From positions 1 through 7,302 of the forward strand of contig CAOSOP010000060.1 of assembly GCA_948525355.1 (NCBI GenBank): a DNA stretch of 7,302 nt, given 5' to 3'. Below are positions 1 through 6,581 of the stretch, in pieces. Within the stretch, counting starts at the first letter, position 1. Each line of letters starts with the position of its first letter. The notes below the pieces were generated by a model. It did not search any database and was not told where the DNA came from. It was given only the letters and a program-made list of their open reading frames with translations. Source of the stretch: an uncultured Bacilli bacterium. GTDB lineage: Bacteria > Bacillota_I > Bacilli_A > RFN20 > CAG-288. The position numbers were made by a program, and so were the translations under genes.

Positions 1-53
1 TAGATGTTATAAGGAGTTTATATAGTTGTGGTTGCATTAACTTTGACATCTAA

Positions 54-1544
54 CCTTCTAATAGTTCTAGTCCAAATGCAACAACTGGAGGCGGTGGAGA
101 AGGAGAGACAGTTGTTATTCCAAGTGGTAAATCAGAGCAAAGTTATTTTCAAAGTGTAATGACTAGATCTTATTCCTCAAATGTTGTACCTTCTATCGGT
201 AATCCAAATCTTCTTGTAATACCTGTTGATTTTTCCGATTATACATGTAGTAGTCTAGATGGTGGTTGTAAAGGATCAAAGGAAAGAATCGAGGATGGTT
301 TCTTTGGTAAAAGAGAAGAAGGCGAGCAAATTGAATCTTTAGCATCTTTTTATGAGAAGTCTTCTTTTGACAAACTACATCTTCAAGGATATGTTACTGA
401 TTGGCAACGTGCTCCACATTCAGCAAAGAGTATTGTTTCAAAGAGTTCAAGTGAATTCTTAAGTTATATTGAGAATAATATCATCAATAAAACATTAGCT
501 AAACTTGAAAAACAGGGAGTTGATATTTCTAAGTTTGACACCGATGGTGATGGACTTATTGATGGTGTTTGGGTTGTGTACTCATTAAGTTACGATCCAG
601 ATGTATCAAAGCTTGATGATCCAAATGGCAACTTCTGGGCCTATACATACTGGGCTTCTGAGGATGTCTCTTATGCTAATGGATCTACTTATGTTGGAAC
701 ATTTGCATTTGCAAGTTATAGTTTCTTTGATGAAGGTGGATATACGACAAAACCTGATATGCACACGTTTATTCATGAAACAGGACACATGCTTGGATTA
801 ATGGACTATTATAACTATGATGCTGGTGATGAATCATCAACAACTCCATATTTAGCTCCTGCTGGTTGCCTTGATATGATGGACTTTAATATCGGTGATC
901 ATATGGCTTATAGTAAATTTCTTCTTGGATGGATTGAACCTACAGTAATTAAAGAAAGTGGAGAAGTAACTCTTACTTCTTATTCTGACACAGGTAAGGC
1001 TATAATTATAGGACCTGAGAGTTATTCTGGATTGGCATCTGGTGAATATTTGATTATGGAATACTATACACCTACAAATTTATTTAAATATGATGCTGAA
1101 CATGAATATTCTAACGGAGCTACTTTCTATACTGAATCTGGTCTTCGTGTCTATCATATTGATGCTAGATTAGGATTGTTGTCTTTAGAAGAAGTTGGTG
1201 GAAATGTTGCAGTTAATGTTGACCAAATACTTTCAAGTAAGTCACAAATTGAGTCAGCTCTTAATACGGTAGAAGCAAGCGATAACAAATTTGTTTATCC
1301 TATAGCTTCAAATACACCTTCATATGTCTATGGTGATAATTCATCTGTAGAATTAAATGAAACGTTCCTTATTAGTGAAACATTTAATGGAAACAGAGTT
1401 GCTAATAACAATGACCTTTATAAAGCTGGATCTATTTTAGATAGAACAAACTACGCTTGGCATAGTGGTGAGAAGAGTTCTTTCAGTGTTGAAGTTGTTT
1501 CTCAAAACGAAACAGAAATGAAGTTAAATATTACTTTAAAGTAA
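54..1544 (+). CDS. M6-family secreted zinc metalloprotease (immune inhibitor A-like), 5' end missing or disrupted
   Basis: Likely an exported peptidase that cleaves extracellular proteins. The first ATG in frame is at 159 (461 residues), but the frame is open back to 54. That extra stretch encodes a Ser/Asn-rich then Gly/Glu-rich linker (SSS...GGGGEGE) like the spacer behind a lipoprotein or signal peptide, so 159 is probably internal; it also lacks a convincing ribosome binding site. Numbering from Met159: a Cys30-Cys37 pair, an Asp-rich calcium-loop-like motif DTDGDGLIDG (127-136), and the catalytic motif HETGHMLGLMD (206-216). In that motif His206 and His210 should bind zinc and Glu207 is the catalytic base. 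The downstream DMMDFNIGDHMAYSK (239-253) is the M6 Met-turn region. A TAA at 51-53 separates this frame from upstream in-frame LYSC, which resembles a lipobox. The gene is followed by its own terminator. The family is secure from the motifs; the substrate is unknown. Confidence 0.88.
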   Translation, partial: PSNSSSPNATTGGGGEGETVVIPSGKSEQSYFQSVMTRSYSSNVVPSIGNPNLLVIPVDFSDYTCSSLDGGCKGSKERIEDGFFGKREEGEQIESLASFYEKSSFDKLHLQGYVTDWQRAPHSAKSIVSKSSSEFLSYIENNIINKTLAKLEKQGVDISKFDTDGDGLIDGVWVVYSLSYDPDVSKLDDPNGNFWAYTYWASEDVSYANGSTYVGTFAFASYSFFDEGGYTTKPDMHTFIHETGHMLGLMDYYNYDAGDESSTTPYLAPAGCLDMMDFNIGDHMAYSKFLLGWIEPTVIKESGEVTLTSYSDTGKAIIIGPESYSGLASGEYLIMEYYTPTNLFKYDAEHEYSNGATFYTESGLRVYHIDARLGLLSLEEVGGNVAVNVDQILSSKSQIESALNTVEASDNKFVYPIASNTPSYVYGDNSSVELNETFLISETFNGNRVANNNDLYKAGSILDRTNYAWHSGEKSSFSVEVVSQNETEMKLNITLK

Positions 1545-1578
1545 TTTATTTACTTATTTATTGTGAAATGAACGTTAT

Positions 1579-1612
1579 AAGAGTGGAAGTAATTATTGCT
1601 TTCACTCTTTTT
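1579..1612 (+). terminator. Rho-independent terminator after the M6 protease
   Basis: An 11-bp stem (AAGAGTGGAAG at 1579-1589 pairing with CTTTCACTCTT at 1599-1609, one G-U pair) has a 9-nt loop and runs into TTT. It lies 35 bp after the protease stop codon and separates the protease from the antiporter gene. Confidence 0.8.
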
Positions 1613-1631
1613 AAATATGTACATTTTGTGA

Positions 1632-1661
1632 TTGCTATATAGCTAATGCTGTTGCTATAAT
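1632..1661 (+). promoter_or_regulatory. Extended -10 promoter for the cation antiporter, probably leaderless
   Basis: A perfect TATAAT at 1656-1661 is preceded by TGC, giving an extended -10 (TGnTATAAT). A weak -35 (TTGCTA, 1632-1637) lies 18 bp upstream. The ATG at 1670 is only 8 nt after the -10, so transcription should begin within about 2 nt of the start codon. There is no Shine-Dalgarno sequence. Confidence 0.65.
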
Positions 1662-1669
1662 ATTTTAGT

Positions 1670-2707
1670 ATGATTGCATTAATAATTATTTCTTATATTG
1701 TTCTAGCTTGTGCGCTAGTCTATCTATCTATATTGCTATCTAATTATGTAGATATGCTGGATAAAACCACTAAGTTATCTGGTGCGCTTCTAGGAGGAGT
1801 GTTGTTAGCTGCTGTTACTTCTTTACCTGAACTATTTACGACAATTACGGCTGTTGTTGGTGTCGGTGAATATGGATATGTAATCGGTAATATAATGGGT
1901 TCAAATGTATTTGACATAGCAATTCTTGTTTTATTATTCGTAATATTTATTAAAAACACTACCAAGGAGAGAATTGCAAAATCAAATCTATTCCAATTAT
2001 TTTTCTTAATATGTATGACTGGTGTCATTGCCTTTTCTATTTTTATGCCAGAGTCGATAAAAAAGTATTTCTATCTTGGTGGATGGTTTAACTGGTTAAC
2101 AATTCTTATTGTTGGTTTTTATGTTGCTTCGCTATTCATTATCGATAAGACAGAAGAAAAGAGCGAGATTGATGAAGTGATTAAACTAACAAAGAAACAG
2201 ATTCTTATAAGGTTCTCTATTGCTTCTGTTTTATTAATTGCAACTAGTATTGGAGTAACATTTTTATCTGATATGATTGTTGAGGAATTTAAAATAGATC
2301 CAACAGCTGCTGGTGCAACGCTTCTAGGTATAATGACCTCTCTACCAGAGATTATATCGACATTTAATCTTTTCTATAAGAAAAATGTTAATGCTGGCAC
2401 AGGAAATATGATTGGGTCTGCCGTATTTAATATGATGATAATCGCTATAGCTGAGGTTATTAGCTTTAATGGCTCTATTTATGTTCCTTCAGGTGAAGTT
2501 AACAAATTGGTTATTTTAGGAAGTATATGTTTTGTTTCATGTCTTATCGCACTTGTGTTTAAGTTCTTATATTCAAGTAAATCCAAAGATAATAAGAGTT
2601 TAAAAATTGTTTTTACTTCTGGAATAGTGTTATTTTCATTAATTTCTTTTGCAAGCTATATTTTATATTTCACATTGGATAAAAGCTTATTTGTTTTTGG
2701 ACTATAG
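1670..2707 (+). CDS. CaCA-family calcium/sodium (cation) antiporter, YrbG-like
   Basis: An integral membrane exchanger of 345 residues, a typical length for prokaryotic CaCA proteins. It is expected to extrude Ca2+ in exchange for Na+ or H+. About ten hydrophobic segments are visible, in two inverted halves joined by a charged loop (about 159-177, KTEEKSEIDEV). Each half carries the family alpha-repeat. The first has GALLGGVLLAAVTSLPE (38-54) and GNIMGSNVFD (73-82). The second has GATLLGIMTSLPE (215-227) and GNMIGSAVFN (245-254). Glu54 and Glu227 are the expected cation ligands, and the Thr-Ser pairs 50-51 and 223-224 are also conserved. The acid at the end of the GS motif is in repeat 1 (Asp82) and the amide in repeat 2 (Asn254). 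The gene follows a terminator and has its own promoter, so it is likely monocistronic. The coupling ion cannot be decided from sequence alone. Confidence 0.9.
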   Translation: MIALIIISYIVLACALVYLSILLSNYVDMLDKTTKLSGALLGGVLLAAVTSLPELFTTITAVVGVGEYGYVIGNIMGSNVFDIAILVLLFVIFIKNTTKERIAKSNLFQLFFLICMTGVIAFSIFMPESIKKYFYLGGWFNWLTILIVGFYVASLFIIDKTEEKSEIDEVIKLTKKQILIRFSIASVLLIATSIGVTFLSDMIVEEFKIDPTAAGATLLGIMTSLPEIISTFNLFYKKNVNAGTGNMIGSAVFNMMIIAIAEVISFNGSIYVPSGEVNKLVILGSICFVSCLIALVFKFLYSSKSKDNKSLKIVFTSGIVLFSLISFASYILYFTLDKSLFVFGL

Positions 2708-2756
2708 AGTTGAAGGGAAAAGTTGTGTTTAATTTAAAATGTGTTGCTTTACGGCT

Positions 2757-2784
2757 TTGTTTTTAGAAATATTTTTGTTATAAT
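2757..2784 (+). promoter_or_regulatory. Promoter of the small membrane protein - nrnA - ABC-F operon
   Basis: A perfect -10 TATAAT at 2779-2784 has a weak -35 TTGTTT at 2757-2762 with a 16-bp spacer. This predicts a start of transcription near 2791, just before the first ribosome binding site. No terminator is visible between the antiporter stop (2707) and this promoter, so some read-through from the antiporter is possible. Confidence 0.55.
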
Positions 2785-2791
2785 TTATTTT

Positions 2792-2797
2792 GGTGAT
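2792..2797 (+). promoter_or_regulatory. Ribosome binding site of the 52-residue protein
   Basis: GGTGAT lies 5 nt before the ATG at 2803. It matches the 3' part of the full Shine-Dalgarno sequence (GGAGGTGAT) rather than the usual GGAGG core. It supports 2803 as a real start. Confidence 0.5.
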
Positions 2798-2802
2798 TAA
2801 AA

Positions 2803-2961
2803 ATGGATCCTTGGAGAGATAAAGATTTAGAAAAAAGACCTAAAGAAGAAAGAAAGTTTTCTTTAAAGAACAAAACCGATTTATATATTGTATTAACAAT
2901 CGGTGGTTTTATCTTGTTCCTTGTGATAGTTTTAATTATAATTTTAGTTTTTGTACTTTAA
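2803..2961 (+). CDS. 52-residue tail-anchored small membrane protein
   Basis: I do not recognise this family. The protein has a highly charged N-terminal half (MDPWRDKDLEKRPKEERK), then Lys/Asn-rich residues to about 26. One continuous hydrophobic helix (about 28-52, rich in Ile, Val, Leu and Phe) runs to the last residue, so it should sit in the membrane with its N-terminus in the cytoplasm. Support for a real gene: a -10 box at 2779-2784, a GGTGAT ribosome binding site 5 nt before the ATG, coding-like composition with a sharp charged/hydrophobic split, and tight linkage to nrnA, whose ribosome binding site lies directly after the TAA. Its placement as the first gene of the nrnA operon suggests it could tether or modulate a partner at the membrane. 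That is inference only. Confidence 0.72.
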   Translation: MDPWRDKDLEKRPKEERKFSLKNKTDLYIVLTIGGFILFLVIVLIIILVFVL

Positions 2962-2962
2962 T

Positions 2963-2967
2963 GGAGG
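2963..2967 (+). promoter_or_regulatory. Ribosome binding site of nrnA (decides the start)
   Basis: GGAGG lies 5 nt before the ATG at 2973. An upstream in-frame ATG at 2961 overlaps the previous stop codon (TAATG) and would place this site inside the coding region, so 2973 is the better start. Confidence 0.75.
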
Positions 2968-2972
2968 TTTAT

Positions 2973-3977
2973 ATGGATGAAGTAAAGTTTAATGCCAAAG
3001 TAATGAAGAAGGAGTTTAAATTACTTTTAAAAGAAATCATTGCAAATAATATTATCGTAGTTTATCGTCATACATTGCCTGATTTTGATGCTTTGGGAAG
3101 TCAAATGGGATTGGTGAACTGGATTAAGGATAATTTTCCAAAGAAAGAAGTTCACTATGTTGGTGAAAGACATGCAACATTCATGCCTGATTTATTTATT
3201 GAGCCTGAAGAGTTAAATAACGAATGGTATGAGAGCAATAAAGGAAATTATCTTGCCATTGTTGTTGATACAGCTAATGTTGCTAGAATTTCTGAGTATG
3301 TTGAAGGTTATGCTAAGAAAGTCATTAAAATAGACCATCATCCTAATGTAGAACCATTTGCGGATATGAATATTGTCTACGATAAGTTTGGCGCCGCTAG
3401 TGAGTTATTAGCACTATTTTGTTTAGTTTATGAGAATAGGTATAATCTTAGTAAAGAAGCAGCTCGTTGTTTTTATGTCGGTATAATTGGCGATACAGGA
3501 GGTTTTAAATATCCTGACACTTCTGGTATGACTTTAAGAGTTGGTGCATCACTACTTGATAAGGGTTTAAATCCAAGTGATATAAATTTAAGTATGTATA
3601 AATCTACATTTAAGACTATGGAGTTTTTAAAGTATGTATTAAATACATATACACTATCACCTAAAGGAGTATGTTATTACGTTATAGATGATAAGAAATT
3701 GAAGGAATTGGATTTAACTATCAACGATGGTAAACTTCATGTTAACACATTTAGAAATGTTGAGGGAGTTGATATCTGCATGTCTATTACTGAAGATGTT
3801 AATGACCAAAAGTGGCGTGTTTCACTTCGCTCAACGAGAACAAAGATCAATCAAGTGGCAGCAAAGTTTCATGGTGGTGGCCATGAATTCGCTTCGGGAT
3901 GTGAAATTAAGACCTTGGATGAACTTCCAAGTTTAGTTGCTGAATTAGAAAAGGCTATAGGAGAGAATAATGCTTGA
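2973..3977 (+). CDS. nrnA: NrnA: DHH-DHHA1 nanoRNase and pAp phosphatase
   Basis: A cytoplasmic Mn2+-dependent phosphoesterase. The family degrades 2-5-nt RNA fragments to mononucleotides and removes the 3' phosphate from pAp. The 334 residues are close to the usual length. Motifs: HTLPDFDALGS (33-43) with His33, Asp37 and Asp39; VVDT with Asp99; the signature DHH (121-123); and GDTGGFKYPDT (173-183) with Asp174. Together these form the DHH domain metal site. The C-terminal DHHA1 domain has the substrate-binding GGGH (301-304) after RSTRTKINQVAAKFH. The start at 2973 was chosen for its GGAGG; starting at 2961 would add four residues (MEVY). It is the second gene of an operon, with 11 bp after the small membrane protein and an 8-bp overlap with the ABC-F gene. 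Its TGA stop shows that TGA is not read as Trp here. Confidence 0.95.
   Translation: MDEVKFNAKVMKKEFKLLLKEIIANNIIVVYRHTLPDFDALGSQMGLVNWIKDNFPKKEVHYVGERHATFMPDLFIEPEELNNEWYESNKGNYLAIVVDTANVARISEYVEGYAKKVIKIDHHPNVEPFADMNIVYDKFGAASELLALFCLVYENRYNLSKEAARCFYVGIIGDTGGFKYPDTSGMTLRVGASLLDKGLNPSDINLSMYKSTFKTMEFLKYVLNTYTLSPKGVCYYVIDDKKLKELDLTINDGKLHVNTFRNVEGVDICMSITEDVNDQKWRVSLRSTRTKINQVAAKFHGGGHEFASGCEIKTLDELPSLVAELEKAIGENNA
3959..3963 (+). promoter_or_regulatory. Ribosome binding site of the ABC-F gene
   Basis: AGGAG lies inside the end of nrnA, 6 nt before the ATG at 3970. With the 8-bp gene overlap, it suggests translational coupling of the two genes. Confidence 0.75.
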
Positions 3978-5541
3978 GTTAAATAATATATCAATGCAGT
4001 TTGGCGGAAGAACGCTTTTTAAAGAAGTAAATATTAAATTCAATAAGAATGAGTGCTATGGATTAATTGGTGCTAACGGTGCTGGTAAGAGCACGCTTTT
4101 AAGGATAATTAGTGGTGATTTGGAGCCAACTACTGGAAGTGTTTCTTTAACTGGTGATGAAAGATTATCCGTTTTAAAGCAGGACCATAATGCTTTTAAT
4201 GATGTGACCGTTTTGGAAACTGTCTTAAGAGGATACCCAGAATTAATTAAGGTTAGGGATGAAAAAGATAGCATTTATTCTAAGCCGGATTTCAGTGAAG
4301 AAGATGGCATAAGAGCTGGTGAATTAGAAGAAAAATATGCTGATATGGGTGGTTGGGAAAGTGAATCCAACGCTCAGATGCTTTTAACTTCACTTGGCGT
4401 TGACGCTTCTTTATTTGACCAATTGATGAAAGATGTTGATGGAAAAATAAAGGTTAAAGTGTTATTGGCACAAGCTTTATTTGGAAATCCCGATATTTTA
4501 GTCCTCGATGAACCAACTAATAATCTTGATGCTAAAGCGGCCATGTGGTTGGAGGACTTTCTAGCCGAGTTTGAAAACACGATTATTATTGTTAGCCATG
4601 ATAGATACTTTTTAAATAAAGTTTGCACTAGAATTTTAGATGTTGATTTTGGAAAAGTTACTTCATTCATTGGTAACTATGACTTTTATTATCAGTCTTC
4701 TCAGCTTGCATTGAAGCAGATGAAAGATAGCAATTCAAAAAAAGAGCAGAAAATAAAAGAACTTGAAGATTTTATTAGACGATTTGGTGCTAATGCTTCT
4801 AAATCAAAACAAGCAACCTCGAGAAAAAAGTTGCTTGAAAAAATCACTTTAGATGATATTGTTCCTTCATCAAGACGTATGCCATATGTCGAATTTAGAT
4901 TTGATAAGAATATAGGTAGAGATGTACTAGAAGTAAATGAATTAACTTGTAAAGGTTTATTTAATAAACTCTCATTTACACTAGGAAGAGAAGATAAGGT
5001 TGCAGTTATTTCTGATAATTCAAATGTTACTACTGCTTTGTTTGAGATTCTTGCGGGCAAGCGAAAACCAGACTCTGGAACTTATAAATATGGTGTGACA
5101 ATAACTCCGATGTATTTTCCTACAGATTTAAAAGAGTTTAATGATATCAGCTGTAATCTTGTTGATTATCTTAGACCATTTTCTTCAGAGTCACTTGAAT
5201 CATATATTAGAGGATATTTAGGTAGAATGTTATTTTCTGGAGAAGAGAGCCAAAAGCCTGTTAATGTATTGTCTGGTGGTGAAAAGGTTAGACTTAAACT
5301 CACTGAAATGATGATGAAGCCTGGAAATCTTGCGATATTTGATGATCCGACTAATCATCTTGATATGGAGTCGATCCAAGCACTAAATAATGCTATGACT
5401 TCTTATAAAGGTATAATTTTATTTACTTCACATGACCATCAATTGCTGCAGTCAGTTGCAAATAGAATTATATACATCAAAGATGAAAACACGATAATTG
5501 ATAAGTTAAGCACATATAATGATTTCTTTGAATTAGATTAA
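3970..5541 (+). CDS. ABC-F family ATPase (YbiT/YkpA type) with a degenerate second nucleotide-binding domain
   Basis: A soluble ribosome-associated ABC protein with two ATPase domains in one 523-residue chain and no membrane segments. ABC-F proteins bind the ribosomal E site and affect translation. NBD1 has Walker A GANGAGKST (34-42), Q-loop Gln71, Walker B/catalytic ILVLDEPTNNLD (176-187) and switch SHDR (209-212). Its signature is replaced by VDGKIK (156-161), which is usual for the YbiT group (APGWK in YbiT, as I recall). The linker (about 240-300), Lys/Glu-rich with RRFGANASKSKQATSR, closely resembles YbiT. NBD2 keeps LSGGE (434-438) and switch SHD (487-489). Its Walker A has become SDNSNVTTA (348-356) with no Lys or Gly, the Q-loop Gln appears lost, and the catalytic Glu is Asp459 (FDDPTNHLD). 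It is the last gene of the operon and is followed by a strong terminator. Antibiotic resistance is possible for ABC-F proteins but not indicated here. Confidence 0.93.
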   Translation: MLELNNISMQFGGRTLFKEVNIKFNKNECYGLIGANGAGKSTLLRIISGDLEPTTGSVSLTGDERLSVLKQDHNAFNDVTVLETVLRGYPELIKVRDEKDSIYSKPDFSEEDGIRAGELEEKYADMGGWESESNAQMLLTSLGVDASLFDQLMKDVDGKIKVKVLLAQALFGNPDILVLDEPTNNLDAKAAMWLEDFLAEFENTIIIVSHDRYFLNKVCTRILDVDFGKVTSFIGNYDFYYQSSQLALKQMKDSNSKKEQKIKELEDFIRRFGANASKSKQATSRKKLLEKITLDDIVPSSRRMPYVEFRFDKNIGRDVLEVNELTCKGLFNKLSFTLGREDKVAVISDNSNVTTALFEILAGKRKPDSGTYKYGVTITPMYFPTDLKEFNDISCNLVDYLRPFSSESLESYIRGYLGRMLFSGEESQKPVNVLSGGEKVRLKLTEMMMKPGNLAIFDDPTNHLDMESIQALNNAMTSYKGIILFTSHDHQLLQSVANRIIYIKDENTIIDKLSTYNDFFELD

Positions 5542-5581
5542 AAAAATAGCCGAGTTGTTAATAGACTTCTCGGCTATTTTT
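5542..5581. terminator. Strong bidirectional terminator between the ABC-F gene and the 319-residue lipoprotein gene
   Basis: A perfect 13-bp stem (AAAAATAGCCGAG at 5542-5554, CTCGGCTATTTTT at 5569-5581) encloses a 14-nt loop. The arms end in T runs when read from either strand, so it can stop the ABC-F operon (+) and the convergent lipoprotein gene (-). The TAA of the minus-strand gene (5580-5582) overlaps its edge, and the ABC-F stop codon ends immediately before it. Confidence 0.92.
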
Positions 5582-6539
5582 AATAGTTAATACTATTGAT
5601 TAATTCTTTTATCTTATCTGATGAGTTTCTTACATAATAATCACTATAATCATCGTTGTGATTTGAAAGAATTGTGCATAGTTTTAATATATAATCATTA
5701 TAAACATTTATAGCGGGAGTGACAATTTTCGTTGAAACTTCTTGGTATTTACCAAAAGTATGAACAAGACTGAATGTGTTATAGTTAGCATTCTCATTTA
5801 ATGTATGAGAAAAAGAATCGTAATTATATTTTTCTTTGACAACATTTATTAAATATGTCTTATTGAAGATTGATGTTATTGATTTAAGTTTAGTATTGAT
5901 AAATTTGATATCTGATTCAATTGTTGAGTCATAAAAAACAACGGCGAAAGGACCAGGAATAGCTTCGTTGCCATTCAAGTATTTTAATAATCGTGCATCA
6001 TAGTTTACATAGAACATATAATTGCCTTGATCAGATAGATATCCATCATTGACATCTGCTAGATTATAAAAAGGTGATATTCTGACATTCTTATTCAAAT
6101 AATTGAAGAGTGTGTCTTTATTTGTAAATAGGCTTTTATTAGAAGAATATGTTTTGCATAATACAACCTCTCCCCTTGATAAAACTAAAAGTGCAGGACA
6201 TTTAGAATCATATAAAACAGGTAAATCATATGTAGAATCAAAATTAAGATAATCAGAAATATTGATTTCATAGATGATTGCTTCAGTCTCTCTAACATAT
6301 GCTCTAAGATTAGTCTTGAAAGTTCTTGATGCAGGTATTGAAGAACTTGTAACAGCAATAACAGCATTCTCTTTGAATCCAATTAACTCATATAATCCGC
6401 TCAAATTATTAAGAAGGCAGAGTTTTCCGCCAACCTTTTCATTTTTATATATAACAGTTTTATCATTTCCACAGGATGCTAGCGAATACATACTAAGAAT
6501 ATTGGAATAAATTAAAAAAGATAAACAAATTTTATTCAT
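5580..6539 (-). CDS. Lipoprotein, probably thioredoxin-fold with degenerate active site
   Basis: 319 residues. The N-terminus is a lipoprotein signal with lipobox LASC; Cys23 would be lipidated and the protein anchored outside the cell membrane. I do not recognise a named family. Residues about 55-150 read like a thioredoxin fold: a strand (AVIAVTS, 59-65), a helix, a strand (AIIYEINISDY, 87-97), then CPALLVLSRGEVV (114-126), which matches the cis-proline strand and following Gly turn of thioredoxins. Where a CxxC would sit the sequence is SSSIPAS (65-71), so disulfide exchange there is unlikely. Residues 150-319 are unassigned, polar and rich in Asn, Tyr and Lys; a strand-like FAVVFYDS (198-205) suggests a second alpha/beta region. 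It diverges from a CxxC thioredoxin lipoprotein gene 42 bp away, with overlapping promoters, and shares the terminator of the ABC-F operon. The start has no Shine-Dalgarno but sits exactly at the predicted transcription start. Confidence 0.8.
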   Translation of the reverse strand: MNKICLSFLIYSNILSMYSLASCGNDKTVIYKNEKVGGKLCLLNNLSGLYELIGFKENAVIAVTSSSIPASRTFKTNLRAYVRETEAIIYEINISDYLNFDSTYDLPVLYDSKCPALLVLSRGEVVLCKTYSSNKSLFTNKDTLFNYLNKNVRISPFYNLADVNDGYLSDQGNYMFYVNYDARLLKYLNGNEAIPGPFAVVFYDSTIESDIKFINTKLKSITSIFNKTYLINVVKEKYNYDSFSHTLNENANYNTFSLVHTFGKYQEVSTKIVTPAINVYNDYILKLCTILSNHNDDYSDYYVRNSSDKIKELINSINY

Positions 6540-6545
6540 ACCTAT

Positions 6546-6575
6546 ATTGTATCATAAAATTGAAAAATATATAAT
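6546..6575. promoter_or_regulatory. Overlapping divergent promoters, both predicted leaderless
   Basis: Plus strand: TTGTAT (6547-6552), 17-bp spacer, TATAAT (6570-6575), 6 nt, ATG at 6582. Minus strand: extended -10 TGATACAAT, whose TACAAT is the complement of 6546-6551, then 6 nt, then ATG at 6539. Its -35 position (17-bp spacer) falls on 6569-6574, a weak TTATAT. Each -35 position therefore lies in the other promoter's -10. With the usual 6-nt spacing, transcription starts at the A of each ATG. Neither start has a Shine-Dalgarno sequence. Confidence 0.65.
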
Positions 6576-6581
6576 AATTGT

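Noticed and set aside
13..159. An open frame in the phase overlapping the protease linker, with ATG at 76, a TTGACA at 43-48 and a TAATG junction at 157-161.
   Set aside because: The other phase encodes a typical Ser/Gly linker continuous with the protease. The -10 partner of TTGACA (TCTAGT) is weak and the predicted peptide is not recognisable. Its hydrophobic part is kept only as a possible frameshifted signal.
601..801. Short open frames on both strands inside the protease gene.
   Set aside because: They are shadows of a gene with clear catalytic motifs and have no ribosome binding site or recognisable product.
54..2707. A calcium-linked gene pair, from the protease with a calcium-like Asp loop next to a Ca2+ antiporter.
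   Set aside because: A terminator and separate promoter divide them, and both are common genes. Adjacency alone does not support a joint function.
2708..2756. A possible terminator after the antiporter gene.
   Set aside because: Only short repeats (gtgttt/gtgttg, a small TTTAATTTAAA palindrome) are present, and no GC-bearing stem with a T run could be drawn.
4374..5060. Minus-strand open frames of 98 and 119 codons inside the ABC-F gene.
   Set aside because: They lie opposite conserved ABC motifs, are Ser-rich as expected for antisense of this coding strand, and lack start signals.
6274..6510. A plus-strand 78-codon frame opposite the 319-residue lipoprotein gene.
   Set aside because: The minus-strand gene has a lipobox, promoter and terminator; this frame has none of these.
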